Positions 9,074 to 17,653 of a stretch of DNA of 64,000 nt are shown here, in pieces. Source of the stretch: JABSSA01 sp039975755. GTDB lineage: Bacteria; Pseudomonadota; Alphaproteobacteria; Rhodobacterales; Rhodobacteraceae. Every line of letters begins with the position of its first letter. Positions within the stretch are counted from its first letter, which is position 1. The notes under the pieces are model-generated. The model ran no database searches. It worked only from the letters and a program-made list of their open reading frames with translations, and was not told the DNA's origin. Both the position numbers and the translations under genes were made by a program. The DNA lies in the NCBI GenBank assembly GCA_039975755.1, contig JBDWGM010000083.1:1-64000 (forward strand), written 5' to 3'.

Positions 9074-9112
9074 TTAACGAATTCTTAAGGGGATCATCGC
9101 AGGGTGGTCCCC
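9074..9112 (+). terminator. Stem-loop after gltA, overlapping a TTAA-N7-TTAA motif
   Basis: GGGGATCA (9089-9096) pairs with TGGTCCCC (9105-9112) with one G-U pair and an 8-base loop, a plausible gltA terminator, though no T-run follows. Just before it, 9074-9088 reads TTAA-N7-TTAAG, a near CtrA consensus. It could serve the small gene starting at 9194, but chance is possible in an AT-rich spacer. Confidence 0.45.
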
Positions 9113-9193
9113 TAATTCGTGGTCGCTTCCTTTTATGACATCCATGGGCACGGCCACCGTGCGTTCGGTTGGAAACTTGCGAGGGCGTCCCAG

Positions 9194-9562
9194 ATGCGTG
9201 ACAAATCCTACAACTGGTCCGAAGCCGCTGAAGATTGGGCAAATGAGTTTCTGGGCGAAGATAAATCGCACCAAATAGCGTTGTCAGACACCAAAGTTAC
9301 ACCGCATATCGAAACCTTCACACCCACCGAAACCGCCCCCGTTCCGAATGGGTTCACGTGTGAGGATACGCCCTGCTCTCTTTCGGACTTAAGCGTTGGT
9401 GATCAGGAAGCCGATTTCCAAACAATGAAAGACCAAAAGAGCGCCGACCAAACCGCCCCAAAATCTCATGGGCGGCGCAGAATTATCAAAGTAATCCCAA
9501 AGCAGGAAACGTCAGACACCGACACATTCGTTTTCTCTCAGCACGACGGCTCTAAGGTTTAA
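9194..9562 (+). CDS. Small acidic protein of unknown function
   Basis: I do not recognise this 122-residue product. It begins MRDKSYNWSEAAEDWANEFL, is rich in Asp, Glu, Thr and Ser in the middle, and has a basic patch HGRRRIIKVIPK near residue 95. There is no signal peptide or membrane helix, and it looks largely disordered. The ATG at 9194 is preferred to a GTG at 9119 because the conserved-looking part starts there. It stands alone between gltA and the convergent PaaG-like gene. Coding status rests on an open frame with codon use like its neighbours. Confidence 0.5.
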   Translation: MRDKSYNWSEAAEDWANEFLGEDKSHQIALSDTKVTPHIETFTPTETAPVPNGFTCEDTPCSLSDLSVGDQEADFQTMKDQKSADQTAPKSHGRRRIIKVIPKQETSDTDTFVFSQHDGSKV

Positions 9563-9656
9563 CGCGTCAGACACGTGAACTCAAAACGACCATTTTGCGC
9601 ACTTTAAGCTCGCTCTAGTTTCCCAAACGGCCAAATCACGCACAACGGGGCGCGTG

Positions 9657-10433
9657 CTATCTACCTTCGAATTCAGCAGGGCGTTTTTGCATAAAGGCCA
9701 TCACGCCTTCCATGAAGTCGCGGGACTTGCCGCATGAGCCTTGCTCTTGAGCTTCAAGCAACAGTTGATCTTGAAGGTCATTTGACCAGCTCGCCCGAAT
9801 AACGCGTTTTATCGCGCCATAAGCTTGCGTTGGTCCCTTTGCCAGATGCATCGCGCGTTTGCGCCAATGGCCTTCAAATTCAGCGTCTGAAACAGCTTCC
9901 CAGATCAACCCCCATTGATCCGCTTGCTTCGCAGTTATCTTATCCGCAAAAAGCGCTGCTCCCATCGCTTTGGCCATACCGACCGTGCGCGGCATGACAT
10001 AGGTTCCGCCAGCGTCTGGGATCAACCCGATGCGCGAAAACGCCTGCATGAAATACGCGCTTTCCGTCGCGATCACGACATCGCAAGACAATGCCAGATT
10101 GGCCCCAGCCCCGGCCGCCGCGCCATTCACGGCTGCAATTGTCGGAATGGGGCAATTTACAACAGCATCCAACATCGGCGTATATTCGTCGCGCAATGTC
10201 CGTTCCAGATCCAGATCTGCTGCATTCGCACTGTCACCCAAATCTTGTCCTGAACAAAAGGCGCGCCCTGCCCCCGTCAGAACCACGACACGCGCCTTTT
10301 GCCCGGCATCTGTCATGGCATTTTGGATTTCTGCGCGCATCTGCGTCGTCAGGCCATTTAATGTGTCGGGACGGTTCAAAGTGACAAGGGCCAGTCCCTC
10401 GTTGATGTCGAACGTTAATGTCTCATAGCGCAT
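9657..10433 (-). CDS. paaG: Enoyl-CoA hydratase/isomerase family protein, PaaG-like
   Basis: Crotonase-fold enzyme of 258 residues. The segment LTGAGRAFCSGQDLGD and the C-terminus RDFMEGVMAFMQKRPAEFEG resemble PaaG, the ring 1,2-epoxyphenylacetyl-CoA isomerase of phenylacetate breakdown. The oxyanion-hole region AAVNGAAAGAGANLALSCD and DAGGTYVMPR are present. The ATG at 10433 is chosen because AAAGGGG lies at good spacing; a start 10 codons upstream is possible. No other paa genes are in the window, so a general fatty-acid or aromatic CoA role cannot be excluded. It follows ccmH on the same strand by 70 bases. Confidence 0.8.
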   Translation of the reverse strand: MRYETLTFDINEGLALVTLNRPDTLNGLTTQMRAEIQNAMTDAGQKARVVVLTGAGRAFCSGQDLGDSANAADLDLERTLRDEYTPMLDAVVNCPIPTIAAVNGAAAGAGANLALSCDVVIATESAYFMQAFSRIGLIPDAGGTYVMPRTVGMAKAMGAALFADKITAKQADQWGLIWEAVSDAEFEGHWRKRAMHLAKGPTQAYGAIKRVIRASWSNDLQDQLLLEAQEQGSCGKSRDFMEGVMAFMQKRPAEFEGR

Positions 10434-10503
10434 TGGTCGGCCCCTTTGTTCAGTCAGGGACATAAATACGCATCATCTCGTCAGAGGAAAGAGCAACCGC
10501 ACG

Positions 10504-10968
10504 TCATTCGCCCCGCTCAAGGATTCCTTTCAGCCGATCACGTTCGTCCTGTGTCAATTCCGCCTCTGGCATCGCCGGGGACTTGGCCCGTGTGCGCAGG
10601 TAATTCAACCCTCCGAAAACGCCCAACAAAGCCATCAAAGGACCAGCCGCCCACAACAAGAGATTTGAACCGGTCTTGGGTGGGTCCATCAAAACAAATT
10701 CGCCATAGCGTTCGACGAAAAAAGTTTTGACCTGCGCGTCAGAATCTCCGGCCAGGATGCGTTCCCGGATGACCTTTCGTGCATCTTGCGCCCAATTTGC
10801 ATTGGACGATGCAACCGCTTCGGATTGACATTGGACACAGCGAATTTCATGATCTAACCCGCGTGCACGTTCTTCCAATACAGGGTCATCCAGCTTTTCC
10901 GATGGATCCAACGCCCAAACCGGCAACGCCAAACACAGGGCAACAAGAACGGCAATGACGCGTCTCAT
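10504..10968 (-). CDS. ccmH: Cytochrome c-type biogenesis protein CcmH
   Basis: CcmH is the periplasmic thiol reductant that prepares apocytochrome c cysteines for heme attachment. The 154-residue protein has an N-terminal signal segment (VLVALCLALPVWA), the redox motif RCVQC at about residue 43-47, and one C-terminal membrane helix (LLLWAAGPLMALLGVF). The start overlaps the ccmF stop by four bases, so the two are coupled. Confidence 0.94.
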   Translation of the reverse strand: MRRVIAVLVALCLALPVWALDPSEKLDDPVLEERARGLDHEIRCVQCQSEAVASSNANWAQDARKVIRERILAGDSDAQVKTFFVERYGEFVLMDPPKTGSNLLLWAAGPLMALLGVFGGLNYLRTRAKSPAMPEAELTQDERDRLKGILERGE

Positions 10969-12929
10969 TCCGCCGGTACCGCATTTTTCTGGGCCGTCTT
11001 ACGTGCCCCAGCCGCCACTCGGAACCGTCGATCAGACAGTGATAACAATCCACCCAAAGCCATCAAACCGCACCCAATCCAAATCCAATTTGTCAAAGGT
11101 TTGATATAGGTGCGCACAGCCCAACCGCCGCCGACTTGCTCATCTCCGATGACCACATAAACGTCGCGTGCCAAATCATAATCTATGCCCGCTTCAGTCG
11201 TCGGCATTTGCGCAACCGGGTAAATACGTTTCTCGGGCTGCAGCTGCGCAATTTCTTGTCCATCTTGGCTAAGCGTGATGAACCCCATGGATGACAAGTA
11301 ATTTGGGCCCTGTATGTCCTGCACGTCATCCAAGGTCAGCGTATAACCACCAACCGTGAATGGTTCGCCAATTTTTGCAACGCGAATATCTTCAGTTTGC
11401 CAAGCGGTCAGCCCCGCAACCCCAAGCATCGTTATGCCAAGACCACCATGCGCAACCGCTTTGCCCCAATCGGCACGTGGCAGGCGGAGCAATCGGGAAG
11501 CACCCGATTTTCCTGTCCTGCTCCACAGATCGACGGCGGCGCCCATAACCAGCCATGCCCCCAAGAACGCGCCCATCGGTCCGGTCAAACTGCGCCCCGT
11601 GTTCATGGCCCATGCCAATCCGCCAAAGGCCAATGCCAGCATGAACACATACCGCAGCGGACGCATGGCACGTGAAATCTGTCCACGCTTCCACGGCATC
11701 ATTGCCCCGATTGGCAAAACCAACCCCAACAAGACCATGAAGGGCGTGAACGCCAGATTGAAGAAAGGTGGTCCAACGCTCAGTTTTCGATCAAAGAACA
11801 TTTCTGCCACCAATGGCCACATGGTCCCGACAAAAACGACAAAGCAAGCAACGGCCAGCAGCAAGTTATTCAACACCAACGCGCTTTCGCGGCTGACCAT
11901 TCCAAAGACGCCCTTTGCCTCCATCGTGCCAGCACGGAAGGTAAACAATAACAATGCGCCCCCCAAAAAGAACGCAAGAATGCCCAATATGAACACACCG
12001 CGTTCTGGATCATTGGCAAAAGCATGGACCGACGTCAGCAATCCGGATCGAACAATGAATGTTCCAATCAGTGAAAAGCCAAAGGCCAGTATCGCCAAAA
12101 GGATCGTCCAGCTTTTCAACGACTCTCGTTTTTCAACGACAATGGCGGAATGCAGCAAGGCAGCCGCCAAAAGCCATGGCATAAAGGATGCGTTTTCAAC
12201 CGGGTCCCAGAACCAAAATCCACCCCAGCCCAATTCATAATAGGCCCACCAAGAGCCAAGTGCGATTCCAATGGTCAGAAAGACCCAAGCCGCCAAAGTC
12301 CACGGGCGCACCCAACGCCCCCAAGCGGCATCAACGCGACCTTCGATTAAGGCAGCGACAGCAAAGCTAAACGACATGCTGAGGCCGACATATCCAAGGT
12401 ACAAAAACGGTGGATGAAAGGCGAGCCCGGGATCCTGAAGCAGCGGGTTCAAATCTTGTCCGTCAAAGGGCGGCACCGAAAGGCGAACAAACGGGTTTGA
12501 TGTGAACAAGATAAAGGCAAAAAATGCCACAGCAATTGCGGATTGCACACTTAGAACGCGCGCACGCAAAGTGGGTGGCAGGTTCCCCCCGAACCAGGAC
12601 GCCATTGCGCCAAACAGGGTGACAATAAGCACCCAAAGCAACATGGACCCTTCGTGGTTCCCCCACGTTCCCGAAATTTTGTACAGCATCGGTTTGGCCG
12701 AATGGCTATTCAAAACGACCAAACGCAAGCTGAAATCAGATGTAATGAACGCCCACATCAATGCCGCAAACGAGAACCCCGTCAGCATAAATTGAACACT
12801 TGCGGCCGGATCGGCAACGGCCATCCAGGCGCTGTCGCGGCGCCACGCTCCGATCATCGGAACGACAGCCCCGACCAAAGCAACAACAAATGCGGTGACA
12901 AGTGCGAAGTGACCAAGTTCTGTAATCAT
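10965..12929 (-). CDS. ccmF: Heme lyase subunit CcmF
   Basis: CcmF is the polytopic membrane part of the system I heme lyase that attaches heme to apocytochrome c. The ATG at 12929 yields 654 residues, the usual size, and the normal N-terminus MITELGHFALVTAF. The tryptophan-rich WWD segment (WGGFWFWDPVENASFMPW) is near residue 230, and many hydrophobic helices run along the protein. ccmH follows with a four-base overlap. Upstream on the same strand is the GTA-type holin, which separates ccmF from ccmE. ccmG and ccmI are not in the window. Confidence 0.95.
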   Translation of the reverse strand: MITELGHFALVTAFVVALVGAVVPMIGAWRRDSAWMAVADPAASVQFMLTGFSFAALMWAFITSDFSLRLVVLNSHSAKPMLYKISGTWGNHEGSMLLWVLIVTLFGAMASWFGGNLPPTLRARVLSVQSAIAVAFFAFILFTSNPFVRLSVPPFDGQDLNPLLQDPGLAFHPPFLYLGYVGLSMSFSFAVAALIEGRVDAAWGRWVRPWTLAAWVFLTIGIALGSWWAYYELGWGGFWFWDPVENASFMPWLLAAALLHSAIVVEKRESLKSWTILLAILAFGFSLIGTFIVRSGLLTSVHAFANDPERGVFILGILAFFLGGALLLFTFRAGTMEAKGVFGMVSRESALVLNNLLLAVACFVVFVGTMWPLVAEMFFDRKLSVGPPFFNLAFTPFMVLLGLVLPIGAMMPWKRGQISRAMRPLRYVFMLALAFGGLAWAMNTGRSLTGPMGAFLGAWLVMGAAVDLWSRTGKSGASRLLRLPRADWGKAVAHGGLGITMLGVAGLTAWQTEDIRVAKIGEPFTVGGYTLTLDDVQDIQGPNYLSSMGFITLSQDGQEIAQLQPEKRIYPVAQMPTTEAGIDYDLARDVYVVIGDEQVGGGWAVRTYIKPLTNWIWIGCGLMALGGLLSLSDRRFRVAAGARKTAQKNAVPAE

Positions 12930-13058
12930 AGTGCGGACTATAGACAGCGCTGAGCGGTCCGCCAATGGCCCCGGATCACAATGTCGCGGGTATGAGAGGC
13001 CGCTCTAATCCATCCGGGTGACGGCCCAACTTGTACGGCAAAGCCCCCCTACAACGCG

Positions 13059-13631
13059 TCATGCCACGCGCTTCCAATCCCTCAATGCTGCATTTTCCTC
13101 GGGTTCAACACTGGCCAATGCAAGGACTGCATCAGTCCCAGTATCTGCAACACCCGGTGTTGTTGCCCGCATTGCCCGTAACTTTGCTACGTTTTCTATA
13201 ACCGCCGGGACATGTTTGATGCTGGAAACGATTTCGCGCTGAAATTGTTGTGCTTTCACTTGATGCCGCGCACCAAAATAGAAGCTGACAATAACACCCA
13301 ATAACCACCACAAGGGTTCGGGAACCAATGCAATACCCTGCATCCGTTCTGCGAACCACAAAGGTTCAATCATGGCCGACACAAACAATCCCAGCGTACC
13401 CAAAGCCAATAATGGACGCGGCAATCTGTTCAACCCATCCATAAAGCGGTCAAACCAGCCATGCCGTGGCACGACAAACTCGTCTCCATATTGTTTCATG
13501 GCTTGCGTCTGAACTTCTGCGCCGCGTGTCGCGCCTGCCTCTGCATTCTCGCGAAAAACTTCGACTGTCTCGCGGATTGCGTTGCGCCCGCCGCCAAACA
13601 CCAAGGACAATGCCCGTTCAATCAAGCCCAT
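13059..13631 (-). CDS. GTA-type holin (3TM family)
   Basis: The 190-residue product resembles the holin-of-3TMs family used for release of gene transfer agent particles in Rhodobacter capsulatus. It starts MGLIERALSLVFGGGRNAIR with an amphipathic N-terminus. Two hydrophobic stretches follow near residues 85-105 and 115-135 (RPLLALGTLGLFVSAMIEPL; WWLLGVIVSFYFGAR), then a charged C-terminal tail. The ATG at 13631 is preceded by CGGAGGG and overlaps the endolysin stop by 10 bases, so the two are co-translated. No phage structural gene is nearby. It sits between ccmE and ccmF on the same strand. Confidence 0.85.
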   Translation of the reverse strand: MGLIERALSLVFGGGRNAIRETVEVFRENAEAGATRGAEVQTQAMKQYGDEFVVPRHGWFDRFMDGLNRLPRPLLALGTLGLFVSAMIEPLWFAERMQGIALVPEPLWWLLGVIVSFYFGARHQVKAQQFQREIVSSIKHVPAVIENVAKLRAMRATTPGVADTGTDAVLALASVEPEENAALRDWKRVA

Positions 13632-14233
13632 GATGCGACCCTCCGGGAAAACTCTGCCGCGCTCATGTGATATTGCGAGGAAATGAACTCTTCGGCGCGC
13701 TTGATCCATCCCCCTTTTCCGCCATTGCGGGTTCGGGCATATTTACGGCTGGCCGGTCTTCGGTCGGCAATGCGGAAATAGTAATTGCGCCGCGCTATTC
13801 CATAAGCATCGGCCAAATGGTCAGGCGCTTTTTTCTGTGCACTTTGTGCGGCACCTACGGTCTGCGGTCCCAACGCTCCATCAACAGAAATCGCATATCC
13901 CATATCGACCAAAAGCCTTTGTAGGATTTTGACAGCGTTACCACCCGCGTTGACGTACATGTCAAAAACCGTGGCATGTAAGATTGACGGCAATCGTGAA
14001 ATTTTGGGACGTTCAAAGTAATGCTGCACAAATATGTCAACAGCCTGAGCACGGCTTAAGGCCTTAACGTCAGATGTATCGACATCGCCATCTCCATCCA
14101 GATCCAGACCAAGCCGTCGCATCGTGTGGATTGTGACCCCGTAATTCGTGGCCCCGCCGGGATCATCCGGGTCGTTTACGTATCCGCCTTCGCGAATAAC
14201 AATGTCTTGTGCAATTTCATGTACGCTTTGCAT
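13622..14233 (-). CDS. GTA-type endolysin, glycoside hydrolase family 108
   Basis: A 203-residue peptidoglycan hydrolase that with the neighbouring holin would lyse GTA-producing cells. The N-terminus has the GH108 signature IREGGYVNDPDDPGGATNYG with the catalytic glutamate in REGGY near residue 16. A C-terminal peptidoglycan-binding-like domain follows (DGALGPQTVGA near residue 125). Between them is a perfect EF-hand loop, DLDGDGDVDTSD near residue 45, which suggests calcium control. No signal peptide is seen, which fits export through a holin. The order endolysin-holin matches the Rhodobacter lysis pair, which is also outside the main GTA cluster. Confidence 0.87.
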   Translation of the reverse strand: MQSVHEIAQDIVIREGGYVNDPDDPGGATNYGVTIHTMRRLGLDLDGDGDVDTSDVKALSRAQAVDIFVQHYFERPKISRLPSILHATVFDMYVNAGGNAVKILQRLLVDMGYAISVDGALGPQTVGAAQSAQKKAPDHLADAYGIARRNYYFRIADRRPASRKYARTRNGGKGGWIKRAEEFISSQYHMSAAEFSRRVASWA

Positions 14234-14332
14234 ATCTTATGCGCCTCTTGTCCGTTCGGTACGGAAAGAAAAGCGTCAATTTGGTAAAAAAGGCCCGACA
14301 GCTCCGGTCGCCACACTTAACGAACTTTAACC

Positions 14333-14776
14333 TTAGGAATCAGGCTCGCGATAAACGCCCTGTTCCTTCAGTGCGTCCACGACTTCTTTGGGCATGTAAG
14401 TTTCGTCATGTTTTGCCAATATTTCAGTCGCTTGGAAGACGCCATTGACGTATTTACCTGTGCCAACCATCCCCTCGTTTTCGCCGAACAAGTCAGGCAA
14501 AACCCCGGTATAGGTGACTGGTACAGACGCCCCGCCATCTGTCACACTAAAACGGATGGTTTCTCCGTCTCCACGGATCAAACTGCCTTCTTCAACCAAA
14601 CCGCCAATGCGAAAGGTCTCGCTGGGGGATGGCGGTTCGGCAACAATTTGACTGGGCGCACGGAAAAAGTTGATCCCATCCTTCAAAGCATAGCCAATCA
14701 ACCCGGTGGACAATCCAAGGGCGACAAAGGTGACGATAATGATCTGGATGCGTCTTTGCTTTTTCAGTGTTTTCAT
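14333..14776 (-). CDS. ccmE: Periplasmic heme chaperone CcmE
   Basis: CcmE carries heme covalently and passes it to the CcmF/H lyase. The 147-residue protein has one N-terminal membrane anchor (IIIVTFVALGLSTGLIGYAL) and an OB-fold. The heme-binding histidine is in LAKHDETYMP near residue 123. It starts 18 bases after argC on the same strand and is followed by a 99-base gap and the GTA-type endolysin. In this genome the ccm genes are thus split by two lysis genes. Confidence 0.95.
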   Translation of the reverse strand: MKTLKKQRRIQIIIVTFVALGLSTGLIGYALKDGINFFRAPSQIVAEPPSPSETFRIGGLVEEGSLIRGDGETIRFSVTDGGASVPVTYTGVLPDLFGENEGMVGTGKYVNGVFQATEILAKHDETYMPKEVVDALKEQGVYREPDS

Positions 14777-14794
14777 CAGTTGGTTCGTCGCATG

Positions 14795-15823
14795 TTAAGG
14801 GAACAAAGGCGCCATCATCAGCCCTTCTGTTTCAGCAACACCTAACATCAAGTTAGCGTTCTGCAATGCCTGCCCGGATGAACCTTTTGTCAGGTTGTCC
14901 AGCGCGGACACCACGACAGCCCGTCCTTCAATGCGGTCAGCGACCACTCCGACATGACAAAAATTCGATCCTCTCACATGGCGCGTGCTTGGACTTTCGC
15001 CCAAAGGAAGAACTTCGATGAAGGGTTCGGACGCGTAGGCTTGTGCCAAAGTGGCGTGAATTTCTGATGCGTCACCTATCACATAAGACGTAACAAGAAT
15101 GCCGCGATTGGCCGGGATCAGATGTGGTGCAAATTGCACATGCACCGGGCGACCCGCGATCTTTGAAAACTCTTGATCGAATTCACCCAAATGCCGGTGC
15201 TGCCCACCAAGCGCGTATCCATGGTACCCTTCGGACAATTCTGAATGCAGCAAGTTTTCCTTAAGCGCACGCCCAGCCCCCGAAACGGCCGCTTTCAGAT
15301 CCATTATGATGTTGTCCAGATCGATGACACCAGCCTTGATCAAAGGCCGCAACGCAAATTGGCCAGTTGCCGCATTGCAACCCGTTCCTGCAACCAACCG
15401 TGCGCCCTTAATCTGTGACCGATAAAACTCGGTCAGCCCGTAGACAGCTTCGGATTGCATGGAGATCGCAGAATGCGGGTTTCCGTACCATTTTAGGTAC
15501 TCTTCGGGATCTTCCAACCGAAAGTCCGCGCTTAAATCCACAATCTTCAAATCACGCGGCAACCCCGAAATCACCTCTTGCGAGGTCTTATGTGGCAAAG
15601 CACAGAAACACAGATCGATGTCCGTAAAATCAATCTCATCAAAACGGACCAAATCAGGCAGATCCAGATGACGCAGATGCGGGAACACTTGCGCCATGCT
15701 TTGGCCAGCTTTGGAATGCGCCCCAAGGGCTTTGATCTGGATCGATGAATGCCCAGCAATAAGCCGGATCAGCTCCGCCCCTGTGTAGCCAGAAGCGCCT
15801 AGAATTGCGATGTTATGTGTCAT
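14795..15823 (-). CDS. argC: N-acetyl-gamma-glutamyl-phosphate reductase
   Basis: It reduces acetylglutamyl phosphate to the semialdehyde in arginine synthesis. The 342-residue protein begins MTHNIAILGASGYTGAELIR, a dinucleotide-binding loop. The catalytic cysteine is in VAGTGCNAATG near residue 148, and HRHLGEFDQEF carries the conserved histidine. Length and the long form fit type 1 ArgC. The ATG at 15823 is preferred over an upstream frame at 15841. murI ends 27 bases upstream and ccmE follows. Confidence 0.95.
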   Translation of the reverse strand: MTHNIAILGASGYTGAELIRLIAGHSSIQIKALGAHSKAGQSMAQVFPHLRHLDLPDLVRFDEIDFTDIDLCFCALPHKTSQEVISGLPRDLKIVDLSADFRLEDPEEYLKWYGNPHSAISMQSEAVYGLTEFYRSQIKGARLVAGTGCNAATGQFALRPLIKAGVIDLDNIIMDLKAAVSGAGRALKENLLHSELSEGYHGYALGGQHRHLGEFDQEFSKIAGRPVHVQFAPHLIPANRGILVTSYVIGDASEIHATLAQAYASEPFIEVLPLGESPSTRHVRGSNFCHVGVVADRIEGRAVVVSALDNLTKGSSGQALQNANLMLGVAETEGLMMAPLFP

Positions 15824-15850
15824 GTCAATTGTCTCTTGCAAAGGATTGGA

Positions 15851-16660
15851 TCAAGCGGCTTGAAACTCGATCCGTCGTCGCAAGAATTGGGTCGCACGAT
15901 CACTCACTCGTTCGGGCTTGCCCGTTGTCAAAAACGCGCTTTCACCCTGCCCTAATTTACCCGGATGGCGTTCAAGGTAATCCGCCAAACTGTCGGCAAC
16001 CAAGCTGCCTTGGCTGAACACTTTCACCTCTGGCCCAAGGGCCTTTTGGAAAATGTCTTCCATCAATGGGTAATGTGTGCAGCCCAAAATGGCGGCACCG
16101 GGCTGAGGCATCTTGCGTTTCAGCGCATCAACATGTGAGCGCACCAACGCTTCGGCCAAAATCATATCGCCATCTTCAATCGCATCAACAACACCGCCAC
16201 ACGCTTGTGCTTCGACATCCACGCCAATTGCGCGAAACGCCAATTCACGTTGAAAAGCCCGGCTTGATACGGTTGCAGGCGTCGCAAACAATGCAACATG
16301 CTGGACTGCGACTTCGCGCGGGGGGGAATTATCCCCCCATTGACGTTCTGTCAGTGCCTCTATCATGGGGACAAAAACGCCCAACACCCGTTTGTCATTA
16401 GGCACCCACGATTCTTGCATGCGCCGTAACGCGGCTGCCGACGCTGTGTTGCATGCCAAAATGACCAAGTCACATCCAGCATCAAACAAACGACTCACCG
16501 CATCCGTTGTCAGATCAAAAATATCGTCCGCTGTACGCACACCATATGGCGCATGCGCACTGTCCGCGAGATACGTGAAATCCACTTCGGGCAAGCGCTT
16601 TTGTGCAGCGTCAAGCACGGTCAATCCACCAAGCCCGGAATCAAATATACCAACAGCCAT
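15851..16660 (-). CDS. murI: Glutamate racemase
   Basis: It makes D-glutamate for peptidoglycan. The 269 residues show the full active site: FDSGLGGLTVL at the N-terminus, the first cysteine in LACNTASAAALR near residue 70 and the second in LGCTHYPLM near residue 195. The gene lies between the acyltransferase and argC on the minus strand with short gaps, compatible with one transcript. Confidence 0.95.
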   Translation of the reverse strand: MAVGIFDSGLGGLTVLDAAQKRLPEVDFTYLADSAHAPYGVRTADDIFDLTTDAVSRLFDAGCDLVILACNTASAAALRRMQESWVPNDKRVLGVFVPMIEALTERQWGDNSPPREVAVQHVALFATPATVSSRAFQRELAFRAIGVDVEAQACGGVVDAIEDGDMILAEALVRSHVDALKRKMPQPGAAILGCTHYPLMEDIFQKALGPEVKVFSQGSLVADSLADYLERHPGKLGQGESAFLTTGKPERVSDRATQFLRRRIEFQAA

Positions 16661-16674
16661 GTCGTTTTGAACCT

Positions 16675-17565
16675 TTACGCCCCAGTTGAGCGATGTTTGT
16701 CTTCAAATTCATACCCCAAATCGAAATTCTTTTCAGGGCTTGGCGACAGCTCATAGGTGGATTTTCTAAGGAAATCCATCATCCCTTTTGGATCTTGTCG
16801 AAGTGGGTCAAGTTTAGCGCGCTCTATCGGTTCCCCAACCGCAATTTTGACCGGCGTATCCACACGTTCGCGGAATTCTCGGATCAACAAACCCATGCGC
16901 AACGTTGTGTGCATATGACTGGCGATTTGGAACAACCGACTGGTGTGACCTTCAAAATAAAGCGGGACAACAGTCGCATTTGATTTCGCGACCATCCGCG
17001 CCGTAAAACTGCGCCACCCCGGATCCATGGGTTTCGAAAAAGGTTTTTGCCCTGTGCTCACTGTTCCGCCGGGAAAAACGCCAAGCGCACCACCATTGTT
17101 CAGGTAATCCAAAGCCACTTTACGCGTCTGAATATTTTGCCGCACAGCGTCTTTGGTATCATCAAATGAAATCGGCAAAACAATCCGGTTCAAATCTTCG
17201 GCTTTGCGAAACACAGAATTGGCCAAAATTCGAAAATCGCCACGTGTTGTGCTGAGGATGTAACCCATCATCAACCCGTCAAGAATGCCGTAAGGGTGGT
17301 TGGCAATCAGGATCAGCGGCCCCTCGCTTGGGATCGATTTCAAGCCGCCAGCAATCACATCCAATGACAGCCCATAACGTTCCACCATGACTTGCCAAAA
17401 ATCACGGCCTGCCGCGACTTCGCGTTCGTATCCTTCTGCGCGTTTGATCAAACGCAATCGCCCGGTTGTATTTTCCATCAAGCGGATCATGGCGCGCCCA
17501 CTCTTGGTCTCCGCTGAGTAAGCGTAAGAAATGTCCCGAGCAATCTGACGGTTCGAAGAAGGCAT
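16675..17565 (-). CDS. Lysophospholipid acyltransferase family protein
   Basis: A 296-residue PlsC-like acyltransferase that would move a fatty acyl chain to a lysolipid at the membrane. The catalytic block is NHPYGILDG near residue 88. It has five residues between His and Asp instead of four, as in the haemolysin-like branch (NHPFGGLDG). The second block is GVFPGGTVSTG near residue 160, and PLYFEGHTSRLF follows. Substrate is unknown; ornithine-lipid or phospholipid acylation are options. It lies 14 bases upstream of murI. Confidence 0.82.
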   Translation of the reverse strand: MPSSNRQIARDISYAYSAETKSGRAMIRLMENTTGRLRLIKRAEGYEREVAAGRDFWQVMVERYGLSLDVIAGGLKSIPSEGPLILIANHPYGILDGLMMGYILSTTRGDFRILANSVFRKAEDLNRIVLPISFDDTKDAVRQNIQTRKVALDYLNNGGALGVFPGGTVSTGQKPFSKPMDPGWRSFTARMVAKSNATVVPLYFEGHTSRLFQIASHMHTTLRMGLLIREFRERVDTPVKIAVGEPIERAKLDPLRQDPKGMMDFLRKSTYELSPSPEKNFDLGYEFEDKHRSTGA

Positions 17566-17653
17566 AGCGTCTCAACAAATGGGGCTGGCTGTGCGCAGTA
17601 CTTAGTGCTCCAAGATCGTCCTGCAAAGGCTGAATGTAGTTAATGTGACCATC

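Noticed and set aside
11356..12240. A 294-codon open frame on the plus strand across ccmF
   Set aside because: It is antisense to the conserved ccmF helices, has no domain, and its composition (many Pro, Asn, Lys, Thr) is the mirror of a membrane gene.
13059..14233. A small prophage
   Set aside because: Only holin and endolysin are present, both of the GTA kind, with no integrase, capsid, tail or attachment repeats, and they sit inside a housekeeping cluster.
14317..14330. A CtrA site upstream of the endolysin (TTAA-N6-TTAA)
   Set aside because: The spacing is six and not seven bases, and it lies partly at the ccmE stop; kept only as a weak possibility.
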